Shown: positions 63,701 to 64,000 of the stretch, one piece after another
How the letters are laid out: every line of letters starts with the position of its first letter
Numbering within the stretch: position 1 is the stretch's first letter
From: an uncultured Bradyrhizobium sp.
GTDB taxonomy: Bacteria > Pseudomonadota > Alphaproteobacteria > Rhizobiales > Xanthobacteraceae
Reading direction: 5' to 3'
NCBI RefSeq assembly: GCF_947648125.1
Contig: NZ_CANSMR010000001.1
Coordinates: 248,001 to 312,000, forward strand
Length of the DNA: 64,000 nucleotides
Program-made: the position numbers and the translations under genes
Notes under the pieces: model-generated
Seen by the model: the letters and a program-made list of their open reading frames with translations, nothing else
Told to the model about the DNA's origin: nothing
Databases searched by the model: none

Positions 63701-64000
63701 TTCACGCTGATCTCCGCGGTATCGCCGAACAGTCCGACGCGCTGGACCACGCCTTCGGCATAGCCGCCGCCGTCTGCGATGGCCGCGGTCATTTCGGACG
63801 CGGGATTTGCGATGTGTCCGACCGCGCGAAGGCCGTCACTGACGGTGAGGCCGTCGGGCGCTGTTTGGACGATCAATGTGTCACCCGCTTTGAGACGGCA
63901 ACTGGCATCGAGCTGGGCGGTCACCGTGCGCGCTGTCTCGGACATGGTGAGTTCGAACAACGTCGGCAATTTCAGGCGGTCGAGACCACCGTTCCAGCGC
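63697..64000 (-). CDS. unidentified gene, 3' part only
   Basis: The frame is open from the window edge to TGA at 63697-63699, with no need for a start inside; a TTG at 63969 and ATG at 63945 are in frame. The visible 100 residues are beta-rich (QLDASCRLKAGDTLIVQTAP) with AIADGGGYAEGVVQRVGLFG near the end. It is coupled to the Cys-rich gene. No family recognised. Confidence 0.6.
   Translation of the reverse strand, partial: RWNGGLDRLKLPTLFELTMSETARTVTAQLDASCRLKAGDTLIVQTAPDGLTVSDGLRAVGHIANPASEMTAAIADGGGYAEGVVQRVGLFGDTAEISVK

Noticed and set aside
1-64000. CRISPR arrays, rRNA genes and complete tRNA genes
   Set aside because: No regularly spaced repeats, rRNA motifs or complete cloverleaf were seen on reading; small RNAs could still be missed without a covariance search.

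Overview
The window looks like a GC-rich alphaproteobacterial chromosome or megaplasmid segment. Gene content, stacked ATGA overlaps and the mix of IS630, IS21, IS256, IS110/IS1111 and IS3 elements suggest a Bradyrhizobium-like member of the Hyphomicrobiales. This is an inference from gene style; no rRNA or other taxonomic marker is present. It reads as an accessory region: catabolic operons, then an IS-scarred zone, then a defence-type island.

1-16.3 kb: acyl-CoA catabolism. A tightly coupled operon encodes an enoyl-CoA hydratase-like protein, a split B12-dependent acyl-CoA mutase (large and B12 subunits), a family III CoA-transferase and a MeaB/ArgK GTPase. A frameshifted MFS transporter and a decayed IS630 follow. 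A leftward operon (nitroreductase, HMG-CoA-lyase-like, HpcH/CitE lyase, broken CoA-transferase) diverges from a rightward one (acyl-CoA dehydrogenase, two tandem CoA-transferases, MaoC hydratase, GntR/UTRA regulator). Four copies of a TTGTCCGGACAA-type palindrome lie before the transporter and between the divergent operons, so the GntR protein probably controls both. The substrate is probably a branched or substituted acid handled as a CoA ester.

16.3-29.4 kb: oxidation of a small hydrocarbon or similar substrate. An AraC regulator diverges from an aldehyde dehydrogenase, followed by a PQQ/haem c alcohol dehydrogenase and a complete copper membrane monooxygenase (pmoC/pmoA/pmoB-type genes), then copper-handling genes: a conserved periplasmic protein, CopC, a CopD-cytochrome c-redoxin fusion and a His-rich periplasmic protein. 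Together these would take R-H to alcohol, aldehyde and acid. The B subunit lacks most usual copper-ligand histidines, while the C subunit keeps all of its ligands.

29.4-46.7 kb: IS21, two IS256 copies of one type (one nested inside a second IS256 type), fragments of regulators, a FIST sensor with a truncated partner, and a broken IclR gene. A cargo cluster (alpha/beta hydrolase, Baeyer-Villiger monooxygenase, SDR, zinc alcohol dehydrogenase) fits cyclic alcohol/ketone breakdown.

46.9-52.2 kb: a compact convergent module with no name known to me. Rightward: ACP-like protein, XRE regulator, ImmA/IrrE metallopeptidase with a C-terminal chagasin-like domain, cytosolic papain-family protease, thymidylate-synthase-like protein. 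Leftward: MazG-like protein and a UDG-superfamily protein. This is the best candidate for an undescribed system, perhaps a protease-inhibitor switch linked to nucleotide surveillance.

52.4-58.3 kb: more IS elements, including one inserted at the frameshift window of another. 58.3-64 kb: a short-Argonaute system (SIR2-APAZ plus short pAgo, SPARSA type), then a GHKL ATPase and a Cys-rich protein of unknown role, with one more gene running off the right edge.
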